Shown: positions 6,877-12,704, counted from the first letter of the stretch. The stretch is DNA of 13,065 bases from Bacillota bacterium (GCA_023443225.1 JAEZVF010000092.1:1-13065); one strand, 5' to 3'. Notes: generated by a model from the sequence alone, not told the origin. Translations and numbers: made by a program.

Positions 6877-7183
6877 TAACTGGCTTTCATCAACATGTGT
6901 GTAGATCTCCGTTGTTGCGATACTTTCATGTTCGAGAAGTTGTTGAAGAGAACGGATGTCTACCCGGCAATATTTATACATTAATGTAGCTGCGGTATGT
7001 CTAAGTTTATGTGTAGACACAAACCTTTTGGATTTAATCAATTAGATGTGCTTTGGTTTTGAGGTAATTCCAGAATTGCCGAATAGAAACAATTTTTCTT
7101 GTTCTGGTGCCAGGAGTAGAATGAAGAGTATCTTGGCAATAAGCTAAAAATCCATACATATCACCAAGACTAAGGGAACGAAT
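6876..7183 (-). pseudogene. Tyrosine recombinase/integrase remnant, internally deleted
   Basis: On the minus strand two fragments of one phage-integrase-type recombinase lie end to end in different frames. The N-terminal fragment (about 7183 down to 7037) carries the SAM-like core-binding segment with DMYGFLAYCQDTL, TPGTRTRKIVSIRQFWNYL and KAHLID. The C-terminal fragment (about 7041 down to 6876) carries the catalytic THKLRHTAATLMY (box II H and R), LLEHESIATTEIYTHVD with the nucleophile Tyr, and stops abruptly. A family member would have about 150 residues between them, including the first catalytic Arg, so this copy cannot be active. The usual LGHES reads LEHES. It sits between two plus-strand ORFs with almost no spare bases on either side. 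Confidence 0.85.
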
Positions 7184-7199
7184 CAATAGGAGTATTAAA

Positions 7200-7634
7200 A
7201 TGGCAAATACAAGCGAGTTAAAAAAAGTTTCTAAATATACAACTGATATGGCCGCAAAGATATTGGACATTACTTTAATACGAAAATCAATATTAATTGG
7301 AAGTACAAAATATAAGATATTTGATGGGGTATCTCCAGATAATAGGGTTGTGGCAAAGGTTATTAATCATAGCGGGTTTACATCTGGTAAAAACAAACCT
7401 AGTGCTAAAATTAGAAATACATTTGCTGAATGTTATTTCTTAAGCTTAACAGGAGCTGAATGTAAATACTTAATTATTACAGATCCTGAGTTTTATCAGA
7501 TATTTAAAAATGAAAGTATTGGCTTATTAGAAAGTAACAATATTAAACTCTTGCTTATTGAGTTGCCAGAAGAATATCGCAGTATAGTTTCTCAGGTCAC
7601 AGTACAAGCAAGCGAAGAAATGAGTAAAAAATAA
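7200..7634 (+). CDS. Unknown protein, 144 aa, possibly nuclease-like
   Basis: AGGAG (7188-7192) stands 7 bases before the ATG, so expression is plausible. Landmarks are YKIFDGVSPDNRVVAKVINHSG (middle), PSAKIRNTFAEC, and YLIITDPEFYQIF followed by IKLLLIELPEEYRS. The order (Asp strand, Lys-bearing strand, PSAK helix, second hydrophobic strand) resembles the layout of PD-(D/E)XK nuclease-like proteins. However, the acidic residue expected next to the Lys reads Ala (VVAKV), so it could be inactive or unrelated. This is an inference from pattern only. The bases before its ribosome site belong to the recombinase remnant, so its original upstream region is probably lost. Motif copy 4 follows 46 bases after the stop. 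Confidence 0.65.
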   Translation: MANTSELKKVSKYTTDMAAKILDITLIRKSILIGSTKYKIFDGVSPDNRVVAKVINHSGFTSGKNKPSAKIRNTFAECYFLSLTGAECKYLIITDPEFYQIFKNESIGLLESNNIKLLLIELPEEYRSIVSQVTVQASEEMSKK

Positions 7635-7672
7635 CTTAATATTATATTATTAGATCTAATTATTGAAGTGAA

Positions 7673-7698
7673 GTAGACTGCCCGTTATATTTAATAAG
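7673..7698 (+). repeat. Recurrent 3' motif, copy 4
   Basis: GTAGACTGCCCGTTATATTT and the bases to 7698 contain the core CCCGTTATATTTA and share the TTATATTTAATAAG end with copy 3. A 12-base palindrome ATTAGATCTAAT (7650-7661) lies just upstream. This copy marks the last AT-rich cargo gene before the ICE-like block. Confidence 0.5.
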
Positions 7699-7724
7699 GT
7701 ATTGCATTAAAAAAAACTAGAGTT

Positions 7725-7763
7725 AAAAAAAGGAGTTTCATTAGCAGAAAAACTCCTTTTTTT
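7725..7763. terminator. Strong terminator hairpin, 14-bp perfect stem
   Basis: AAAAAAAGGAGTTT (7725-7738) pairs perfectly with AAACTCCTTTTTTT (7750-7763). With A on one side and T on the other it can work in both directions. It separates the cargo block from the ICE-like genes. The left arm contains an AAAGGAG, so a hairpin could also hide a ribosome-site-like sequence, but the nearest start is about 50 bases away. Confidence 0.8.
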
Positions 7764-7811
7764 ATGCCCTTTTATAATAGATAAAACAACGAACAAAGGA
7801 GTGAACAGAAC

Positions 7812-8145
7812 ATGGATAATAAAAATTTGCAAAAGGCTTTCATAGAACAGGTGAATAAGATATTGCCGATGCTTGACTATGTAAACCAGATCAGTCATAA
7901 AACTTAGAAGATGTATCCTACGCTGGTGAGGTACTGAAATTGTTACACGATACTCTTGTAGAAAACTATGGAACGTCATCTTACCGCTACTGCTTGCGCT
8001 GCAATCCTGCCTTCGGGGATTACCAGGCATACTTAACGGTATATGACTTGAAGTACAGAAGATGAACTTAAAACAGGAAGCCGCTATACCGAATGAAACG
8101 GCAGAGCAAATCAATGAACATGAAATTAAGATGGGAGGAATGTAA
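7812..8145 (+). pseudogene. Frameshifted small ICE-type gene, about 110 codons
   Basis: A ribosome site AAAGGAG precedes ATG 7812. The frame encodes MDNKNLQKAFIEQVNKILP and stops at TAG 7905-7907. Protein-like sequence resumes in a second frame with LEDVSYAGEVLKLLHDTL and YGTSSYRYCLRCNPAFGDYQ to about 8050. It then resumes in a third frame with EVQKMNLKQEAAIPNETAEQ and ends at TAA 8143-8145, two bases before the next gene's start. One extra A in the AAAA run near 7900 would rejoin the first two parts. The second break is near 8047. These are two single-base-type shifts, so either decay or sequencing error is possible. The product family is not named. Confidence 0.7.
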
Positions 8146-8146
8146 C

Positions 8147-8878
8147 ATGATGAAACATCCAGAATGGCTTAAATTTATGAAGGAACAGTATCCACCTGGT
8201 ACGCGAATCAGGCTTATCGAAATGAATGATCCCTATTCTCCGGTGTCGACCGGCACTGAAGGAACAGTCAAATTTATTGATGACCAATGTCAGCTCCACA
8301 TAGATTGGGATAATGGACGCACTCCTGCCCTTATCCCTGGTGAGGATCGGTTTTGTGTGATTCCAAAGCAGCTTCATACATTGAAGTTATATATGCCACT
8401 TACCGTCAGACTCTATGAGAAGAACGAATGGGGTGATACGGAGAATGAACCGGTGGTGCTTGATAACCGAACTGCACTGGCTCATGAAAATGATATAGTT
8501 GCCGCTCTTTTGAAGGCGCGGATGCCACATGAAGCAGAGCGCGGTCTCATGGAATATTACGATGAAGATGACAGTATCAACAGAAATGTCCAGTCCTATG
8601 TCTTTACGGTAGAACCAGTTAACGGTAAATTGATGGGAGTAGCGGAGTGCCGGGTACATGGTGAACTGACTGCCGAGGAACTTGACCTGCTCAAGGAGGC
8701 AATCATTGGTCAGGCTGCTGATGGCTTTGGAGAAGGCCAGGAGCAGAGGCCGATTAAAACTTCGGTTGGAGAAATCTATGTAAGTTTATGGAACGGCGGA
8801 AGTAGCTGGAGTATAATGACGCTGGAAGAACTGGAACAGGAACAGGGGCAACAGATGGGTGGTATGCAGCTTGGATAA
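8147..8878 (+). CDS. DUF4314-type conjugative-element protein, 243 aa
   Basis: The N-terminal 60 or so residues match the DUF4314 pattern seen on Firmicutes mobile elements: PPGTRIRLIEMNDPYSPV, GTEGTVKFIDDQCQLHIDWDN and PGEDRFCVI. This small beta-rich domain is of unknown function. The rest (about 75-235) resembles another ICE-associated region of unknown function, with TVRLYEKNEWG, GLMEYYDEDDSINRNVQS and a final SLWNGGSSWSIMTLEELEQ. The start at 8147 is chosen because GGGAGG lies 7 bases before it and the broken upstream gene stops two bases earlier. An in-frame ATG at 8093 lies inside that upstream gene and is unlikely. Base composition is visibly richer in GC than the cargo to the left. 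The role in transfer is unknown. Confidence 0.8.
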   Translation: MMKHPEWLKFMKEQYPPGTRIRLIEMNDPYSPVSTGTEGTVKFIDDQCQLHIDWDNGRTPALIPGEDRFCVIPKQLHTLKLYMPLTVRLYEKNEWGDTENEPVVLDNRTALAHENDIVAALLKARMPHEAERGLMEYYDEDDSINRNVQSYVFTVEPVNGKLMGVAECRVHGELTAEELDLLKEAIIGQAADGFGEGQEQRPIKTSVGEIYVSLWNGGSSWSIMTLEELEQEQGQQMGGMQLG

Positions 8879-8909
8879 CCAGTCTTACATAGAAATAACA
8901 ATTTAATTT

Positions 8910-8953
8910 GCGTTCTTTGGTTTCATTGGAAACTGAGATACGCTCTTTTTTTT
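8910..8953 (+). terminator. Terminator hairpin after the DUF4314-type gene
   Basis: GCGT (8910-8913) pairs with ACGC (8940-8943). TCT pairs with AGA just inside, and GGTTTC/GAAAC pairs further in. Ten T-rich bases follow. It lies about 30 bases after the stop. Confidence 0.6.
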
Positions 8954-8982
8954 ACAACCTAATAATAACTTAATTAAAAATG

Positions 8983-9017
8983 GGCGCTGTCTTTGAAAAA
9001 AAGATGGTGCCTTTTTT
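8983..9017 (+). terminator. Second hairpin with T run, just upstream of the small Cys gene
   Basis: GGCGCTGTCTTT pairs with AAAGATGGTGCC apart from a TG/TG mismatch, and six T follow. It ends 13 bases before the ribosome site of the gene at 9043, so it lies in that gene's leader and could act as an attenuator. Confidence 0.55.
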
Positions 9018-9042
9018 ATTTTCATCGAAAGGAGTGCAAAGC

Positions 9043-9246
9043 ATGAATCAAAATACAAAACCAACAGAAAGAAAAGGTACTGGAGCAACCAGTTTACCCA
9101 AACGCTATGGTGTCTTACTGCCACAGGATCTCTCACGTTGTGATGGCTGCCCATACCCCCAAGTCGGTTTCATCTGCTGGAGTCCAGATGGAACCTGTAT
9201 GAAATCGGATGTTGATGCGATCAACCGCCGCAGCAAGGGCAGGTGA
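9043..9246 (+). CDS. Small Cys-containing protein, 67 aa
   Basis: ATG 9043 has AAAGGAG 8 bases upstream, so I choose it over an ATG at 8980 that would start inside a terminator hairpin. After a Lys/Thr-rich N-terminus, the core has RCDGCPYPQVGFICW and a later Cys in DGTCMK. This gives a CxxC pair followed by two single Cys, compatible with a small metal-binding knuckle. The family is unnamed, but similar short Cys proteins sit beside methylase genes on conjugative elements. It ends four bases before the methyltransferase start, so the two are translated as an operon. Confidence 0.65.
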   Translation: MNQNTKPTERKGTGATSLPKRYGVLLPQDLSRCDGCPYPQVGFICWSPDGTCMKSDVDAINRRSKGR

Positions 9247-9250
9247 ATAA

Positions 9251-10183
9251 ATGAACAGCATCATCAGCTGGGTGGGCGGAAAGAAGGCGTTGAGAGAGTT
9301 GATTTATCAGCGAATGCCCAAAGAGTTCGGACGTTACATTGAGGTTTTCGGCGGTGGTGGCTGGGTGCTGTTTGGGCGTCCCATGGATACTGCCATGGAG
9401 GTGTATAACGATTTCAACTCCGACCTGGCAAATTTATTCAAGTGTGCAAAGGAGCAGACTCTTGACCTGGTTCGGGAGCTGAACTTTTTGCCGCTGAACA
9501 GCCGGGATGAATTTAGTGTACTGCGCAGGTATCTCTCAAAGAAGGAATTCACCAGCGAGTATCTTTCAAAGGAGCTGGATCTTGCCAAGCATCACCTTCC
9601 TCCCCCGGATTATGAGGACATCCGCCAGATCCTTACGGAGCAAGCGGTAATGAATGACGTCAAGCGTGCTGCTGCATTTTTTAAGCTCATTCGCTACAGC
9701 TACGGAAGCGGCTGTACCAGCTTTGGCTGTCAGCCTTTCGATATTCGAAAGACCTTCCATCTGCTATGGCAGGCCAACATTCGTTTAAGGGACACAGTCA
9801 TTGAAAACAAGGACTTTGAAGATCTCATCCGGCAGTACGACCGGGAGAATGCTTTCATTTACTGTGACCCTCCCTACTATCAGACAGAAGGACATTATGC
9901 GGTAGAGTTCAGAAAGGAAGATCACTATCGCTTGCGGGATACGCTGTCAGTCTGTAAGGGTAAGTTTTTGGTCAGCTACAATGACTGCGAATTTATCCGG
10001 GAACTGTACCAGGACTTTCATATAGAAGCAGTCAGCCGTCTTAACAATCTGGCACAGCGCTATGACAACGGAAGTGAATACGCGGAGGTATTCATCTCCA
10101 ACTATGACACCGGGGAACGGCTGAGGGATAGGCCAATACAAATGAATCTTTTTGATCCTGAACTCTTTTTCAGTGAGTCTTAA
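9251..10183 (+). CDS. Dam-type DNA adenine N6-methyltransferase, 310 aa
   Basis: This enzyme transfers a methyl group from S-adenosylmethionine to N6 of adenine in DNA. It belongs to the D12 class typified by Dam. The N-terminal SWVGGKKAL and EVFGGGGWV (FxGxG-type AdoMet site, around residues 31-38) and the catalytic DPPY (206-209, in FIYCDPPYYQTEG) are all present. VSYNDCEFIREL, FHIEAVSRLNN and EVFISNYD complete the expected C-terminal strands. Length is slightly above Dam. No restriction enzyme is adjacent, so this is an orphan methylase, as often found on ICEs and phages, possibly protecting transferred DNA or altering regulation. Recognition sequence is not readable. Confidence 0.92.
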   Translation: MNSIISWVGGKKALRELIYQRMPKEFGRYIEVFGGGGWVLFGRPMDTAMEVYNDFNSDLANLFKCAKEQTLDLVRELNFLPLNSRDEFSVLRRYLSKKEFTSEYLSKELDLAKHHLPPPDYEDIRQILTEQAVMNDVKRAAAFFKLIRYSYGSGCTSFGCQPFDIRKTFHLLWQANIRLRDTVIENKDFEDLIRQYDRENAFIYCDPPYYQTEGHYAVEFRKEDHYRLRDTLSVCKGKFLVSYNDCEFIRELYQDFHIEAVSRLNNLAQRYDNGSEYAEVFISNYDTGERLRDRPIQMNLFDPELFFSES

Positions 10184-10213
10184 CCGGAAAAAATTATAAA
10201 GGAGGAACTTATT

Positions 10214-10657
10214 TTGAAAATTATGAAAACAAAAGCAGCAGTCGACCCCCAAGGGCTTCTGATTATTCCTGTGATTCCTGCCGGGCTTGCCCCTGGTGAA
10301 CAGGTTGAAGTGGTGCTTGCATTCAGGGGAGATGAAGCAGCTCCACTTCTTTTACTTACGCAGGCAGGGATTGAAGTTGCCATACCACTGTGCGCTCTGC
10401 CGGAGGAGAATACGCTGGAAGAGAAGGATGAACCAGAGGATGAGGACGGTCTGAATCTTCCAGGAGAGGTGCTGGAGGGGGCGGGGATTTCTGCAGACAG
10501 TGATTTGGAAATCATCTGGGGGGATGGTGCTATTGTTATTTTAGCCTCGGATATTTTAAACCGTCTGCCGGAGGAACTAGCTGGGCTCTTTCAGGAACTT
10601 GGAATTCACCCCGACACTATTCGGGAGGTAATGAGGAAGGAGGGATACTATTTATGA
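10214..10657 (+). CDS. Double AbrB-like protein, 147 aa
   Basis: TTG 10214 is preferred over ATG 10223 because GGAGG (10201-10205) is 8 bases before it. The protein seems to hold two copies of the AbrB/MazE-type DNA-binding strand pattern. The first is VDPQGLLIIP with GLAPGEQVEV (about 10-34). The second is LNLPGEVLEGAGISADSDLE (79-98), followed by DGAIVIL. Between them lies an acidic linker rich in Glu/Asp. The C-terminus has a short helix with IHPDTIREVM. AbrB-type proteins are dimeric transcription regulators, so a two-domain chain could form the fold within one subunit. It overlaps the next gene by ATGA, which implies coupled translation. Confidence 0.7.
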   Translation: MKIMKTKAAVDPQGLLIIPVIPAGLAPGEQVEVVLAFRGDEAAPLLLLTQAGIEVAIPLCALPEENTLEEKDEPEDEDGLNLPGEVLEGAGISADSDLEIIWGDGAIVILASDILNRLPEELAGLFQELGIHPDTIREVMRKEGYYL

Positions 10658-10923
10658 ATTCAAAAAAAACATACCGAATTATTGACTGCAAGGGTCGTGT
10701 ACTGATTCCAAAGGAGATGCGCTCCGCGTCTGGATTGGACTATGGCGATATCGTAAAGATGAATGTCCGACAGGGTGCAGTCAGTATTCAAAAGGTGGAG
10801 CTCATCGAGGTGGGAGACCAGTCCCCGGAAGCGGTGGAAGCCTTCGTCCGTGCAGCCATTAAGCAAATGCCGGACGGCACCCAGGAAAAAGTGTCCGTTC
10901 TGCGGAAAGACTTATCCCTCTGA
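10654..10923 (+). CDS. AbrB/MazE/SpoVT-family regulator, 89 aa
   Basis: The first 46 or so residues are a canonical AbrB swapped-hairpin domain: YRIIDCKGRVLIPKEMRSAS, GLDYGDIVKMNV and GAVSIQKVEL. The rest is a helical tail ending in RKDLSL. Such proteins bind DNA as dimers and tune expression, often within mobile elements. The start ATG overlaps the stop of the double AbrB-like gene by four bases. Just after the stop, protein-like sequence continues in other frames (for example SCSCKDHGRLFAVGSLYQPK to 11009), so the tail may have been shortened by a frameshift. Confidence 0.85.
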   Translation: MNSKKTYRIIDCKGRVLIPKEMRSASGLDYGDIVKMNVRQGAVSIQKVELIEVGDQSPEAVEAFVRAAIKQMPDGTQEKVSVLRKDLSL

Positions 10924-11012
10924 TTCGAAAAGGACAAGCTGCAGCTGCAAGGATCACGGGAGACTGTTTGCGGTAGGAAGTTTGTATCAGCCGAAGAAGG
11001 GAGATAAGTGAA

Positions 11013-11249
11013 ATGGCAACTAAGAAACAATATACGGTTTATGATAACGGGGAGCCGATCGGCGAATACAGCGCCCTGGAAGCAGCAGCGTTGTTAAGCC
11101 TGCCATGCGCTACTATTACCTCTTATGCCAGTTCCCGAACTAAGGCACTTGGAAGATATACTTTTGAGGTTGCAGGAACGATTACAGATGATCCACTGGC
11201 GATAGAGTGGGACAGGGTGAGAAAAGTAATCTTGACAGCAGGGAGGTGA
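11013..11249 (+). CDS. Small unknown ICE-type protein, 78 aa
   Basis: GGGAGA precedes the ATG at about 9 bases. The protein reads YTVYDNGEPIGEYSALEAAA in its N-terminal half, then a helix and RYTFEVAG, with a charged tail DPLAIEWDRVRKVILTAG. The EYSALEAAALLSLP stretch followed by TSYASSRTKA looks like a small helix-turn-helix or DNA-reading module of the kind seen in phage proteins, but I cannot assign a family. It is the last gene of the higher-GC segment. Repeat B starts 16 bases after its stop. Confidence 0.6.
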   Translation: MATKKQYTVYDNGEPIGEYSALEAAALLSLPCATITSYASSRTKALGRYTFEVAGTITDDPLAIEWDRVRKVILTAGR

Positions 11250-11324
11250 CAGAAATAGATAAAAGGCTTGTGGCTTAAATTATAACTTATAGGGACGGGG
11301 CACTTGGTAAAACAAGGGTAAAAA

Positions 11325-11353
11325 AGGTACATTTTCATTTTGAGAATGTGCCT
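11325..11353 (+). terminator. Hairpin of repeat B, matching 485-514
   Basis: AGGTACATTTTC (11325-11336) pairs with GAGAATGTGCCT (11342-11353), using G-U pairs where the left arm differs from repeat A. The sequence TATTTTG follows. It probably terminates transcription of the ICE-like genes. Confidence 0.5.
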
Positions 11354-11404
11354 ATTTTGCCCTAATTGTAAATGACAAGGAGGCATTATTAAGGTTATGG
11401 AAAA

Positions 11405-11454
11405 ATGGTAATTTATTATGTGTGAGAAGTAGATGACGAATAATAAATTACCAT
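11405..11454. repeat. Perfect 15-bp inverted repeat in repeat B
   Basis: ATGGTAATTTATTAT (11405-11419) and ATAATAAATTACCAT (11440-11454) are exact reverse complements around a 20-base loop. The matching place in repeat A (648-694) keeps only part of the pairing (CATTAT with ATAATG plus outer bases). No T run follows, so it does not look like a terminator; a protein-binding or recombination site is possible. Confidence 0.65.
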
Positions 11455-11503
11455 AATTTAGTTGAATTATTATGCAATTTGACATAAAATAAATTAAGTA
11501 CTC

Positions 11504-11716
11504 AATTTATAAAATGTAAGTATGTATTAAAAAATTTAACTTTAAAAATATTATATAAATATTTGCATTTGAAATGCTTACATTGGTTATCAATAAATAA
11601 TAAATTTGAAAGATTTGGATTACTGAAAATTAATTAAGCAGGTTATAGCATCATGATGTACAATTGTTTATTAATCTGAGGTGTTATTTATTATCATAAA
11701 GATTTGAGGTGGCTGG
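11504..11716 (+). other. AT-rich leader of the membrane protein gene, no gene seen
   Basis: AATGTAAG (11513-11520) and CTTACATT (11576-11583) form an 8-bp inverted repeat around a long AT-rich loop. No convincing promoter pair stands out among the many A/T matches. No ORF with a ribosome site is visible. Confidence 0.3.
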
Positions 11717-12352
11717 GTGAAGCGAAAACTTTGGAAAACAATGCTTTATATTATAATCACAATCATTTTATCTGTTTTTTTGTACTTCTATATTGTAGAT
11801 TCAATTCAAGATCATAGATTAGTAAAACTAGCTAACGAAGCAGCAGAGAAGGCTATTGAGAGTAAAGATTTTTCTTTATACTACGGATTAGCAGAGAAAT
11901 CATATGTTTCAACTAAAGAGAAATTATATATAGTACTTGCTCTAATTATAGCTGAATTATTAATTATTTGGTACATAATAATAACTTCTACAAATTTAAA
12001 GATAGAGAAAGATAAGTCAGAAACTAAAAAAACTAATATACCTTCATTAAGAATTAACTACATTATTATTTCAATTATAGGATTAATAGGTTCTATTGTT
12101 TATTTATTAAATGCCATAAAGGATCATGAATCCATTGCTATTTCACTTATTCTTCTATCAGACATACTATGCATGTTATTCATTATGTATAATATTCGAT
12201 ACAAGTATATTAAGACATATGGCGAAGATATAGGATACTTCTCTTCCAAAATTATTATAGTTGGATTATCAGTAATGTTAATAATTATTAATTTCTTACT
12301 ATATAAGCTTATAGCAATTACAGGTATAGATATTATGAAGTGGCATTATTAA
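11717..12352 (+). CDS. Unknown membrane protein, 211 aa, about five TM segments
   Basis: GTG 11717 is the start, with GAGGT (11706-11710) six bases before it. The protein begins KRKLWK, so the first membrane segment (about 9-28) has its N-terminus in the cytoplasm by the positive-inside rule. A soluble loop of about 40 residues with charged helices (about 29-68) follows. Four more hydrophobic segments lie at about 69-91, 110-130, 137-160 and 174-203. A Lys-rich loop (about 95-107) separates the second and third. No catalytic motif is visible. The family is unknown to me. The gene is very AT-rich, like the left cargo and unlike the ICE block, and carries motif copy 5 downstream. Confidence 0.7.
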   Translation: MKRKLWKTMLYIIITIILSVFLYFYIVDSIQDHRLVKLANEAAEKAIESKDFSLYYGLAEKSYVSTKEKLYIVLALIIAELLIIWYIIITSTNLKIEKDKSETKKTNIPSLRINYIIISIIGLIGSIVYLLNAIKDHESIAISLILLSDILCMLFIMYNIRYKYIKTYGEDIGYFSSKIIIVGLSVMLIIINFLLYKLIAITGIDIMKWHY

Positions 12353-12370
12353 AGATTTTAATCACCACAA

Positions 12371-12390
12371 TCTTTCATAATTGTGAAAGA
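12371..12390 (+). terminator. Small hairpin after the membrane protein gene
   Basis: TCTTTCA (12371-12377) pairs with TGAAAGA (12384-12390) around a six-base loop. No T run follows, so termination is doubtful. It stands directly before motif copy 5, as other hairpins stand before copies 2 and 3. Confidence 0.35.
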
Positions 12391-12391
12391 A

Positions 12392-12411
12392 CCCAACACC
12401 CCATTATATTA
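12392..12411 (+). repeat. Recurrent 3' motif, copy 5
   Basis: CCCAACACCCCATTATATTA has the core CCCATTATATTAT, two mismatches at its end from the consensus CCNRTTATATTTA. It begins 40 bases after the membrane protein stop. A weaker look-alike, CTTCCCATTGGTATTAAT, lies at 12661-12678 after the broken gene. Confidence 0.4.
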
Positions 12412-12413
12412 TG

Positions 12414-12633
12414 ATGAACAGACGAGGAAAAATAGTTGCAAAGAGTAAGGTAGTAACATTATGTAGATCAGTAAGGTTTTGGAATAAAATACAAGAGATG
12501 TCTGAAAGATTAGAATTAGAGAATATGCTGTAATAGGAATTATACCTCACATTATGGATAAAGATTTAACAGAATAAGAAAAAAATACATTAGGTTATTA
12601 CATAGAATAAAAATCGATTTGTCAGATACAATC
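12414..12633 (+). pseudogene. Broken nucleoside 2-deoxyribosyltransferase-like gene
   Basis: The first frame from ATG 12414 gives KVVTLCRSVRFWNKIQEMSE and stops at TAA 12531-12533. The next part is in another frame (YAVIGIIPHIMDKDLTE, from about 12524), then an in-frame TAA replaces an expected Glu codon before EKNTLGY. The third part, LHRIKIDLSDTI, is in yet another frame (12598-12633), after which the match ends. Joined, this reads like the start of small nucleoside 2-deoxyribosyltransferase-like (DUF4406-type) proteins, which usually begin with a VTLCGSxRF motif; here the Gly is Arg. With two shifts, a nonsense change and a lost 3' end, it is not functional. Confidence 0.75.
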
Positions 12634-12704
12634 AAATTCAAATCTGGCGATATGCTGTTGCTTCCCATTGGTATTAATCAAAAAAGAAAAGGAGGTCATG
12701 AGCT

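Larger units (their letters stand above)
11266..11503 (+). repeat. Repeat B: right copy of a diverged direct repeat
   Basis: This block is homologous to repeat A (422-748). In order it has GCTTGTGGCT (11266-11275), ACTTATAGG (11285-11293), CACTTGGTAAA (11301-11311), GAGAATGTGCCT (11342-11353), an inverted repeat (11405-11454) and CAATTTGACATAAAAT (from 11475). It follows directly on the ICE-like genes and precedes unrelated AT-rich cargo. The copies differ at many positions, so they are not a recent duplication. Confidence 0.8.

Noticed and set aside
7707..8114. 135-codon minus-strand ORF across the frameshifted ICE gene
   Set aside because: It runs through the strong terminator and overlaps three frames of protein-like plus-strand sequence. 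No ribosome site is apparent.
8980..9042. Upstream start for the small Cys protein
   Set aside because: The extra 21 residues would be encoded by a terminator hairpin, and the ribosome site at 9031-9034 points to the ATG at 9043.
10763..11011. 82-codon ORF overlapping the AbrB gene in another frame
   Set aside because: Most of it is a shadow of the AbrB gene. Only the last 27 or so codons, after the AbrB stop, look protein-like, which I note as a possible frameshifted tail.
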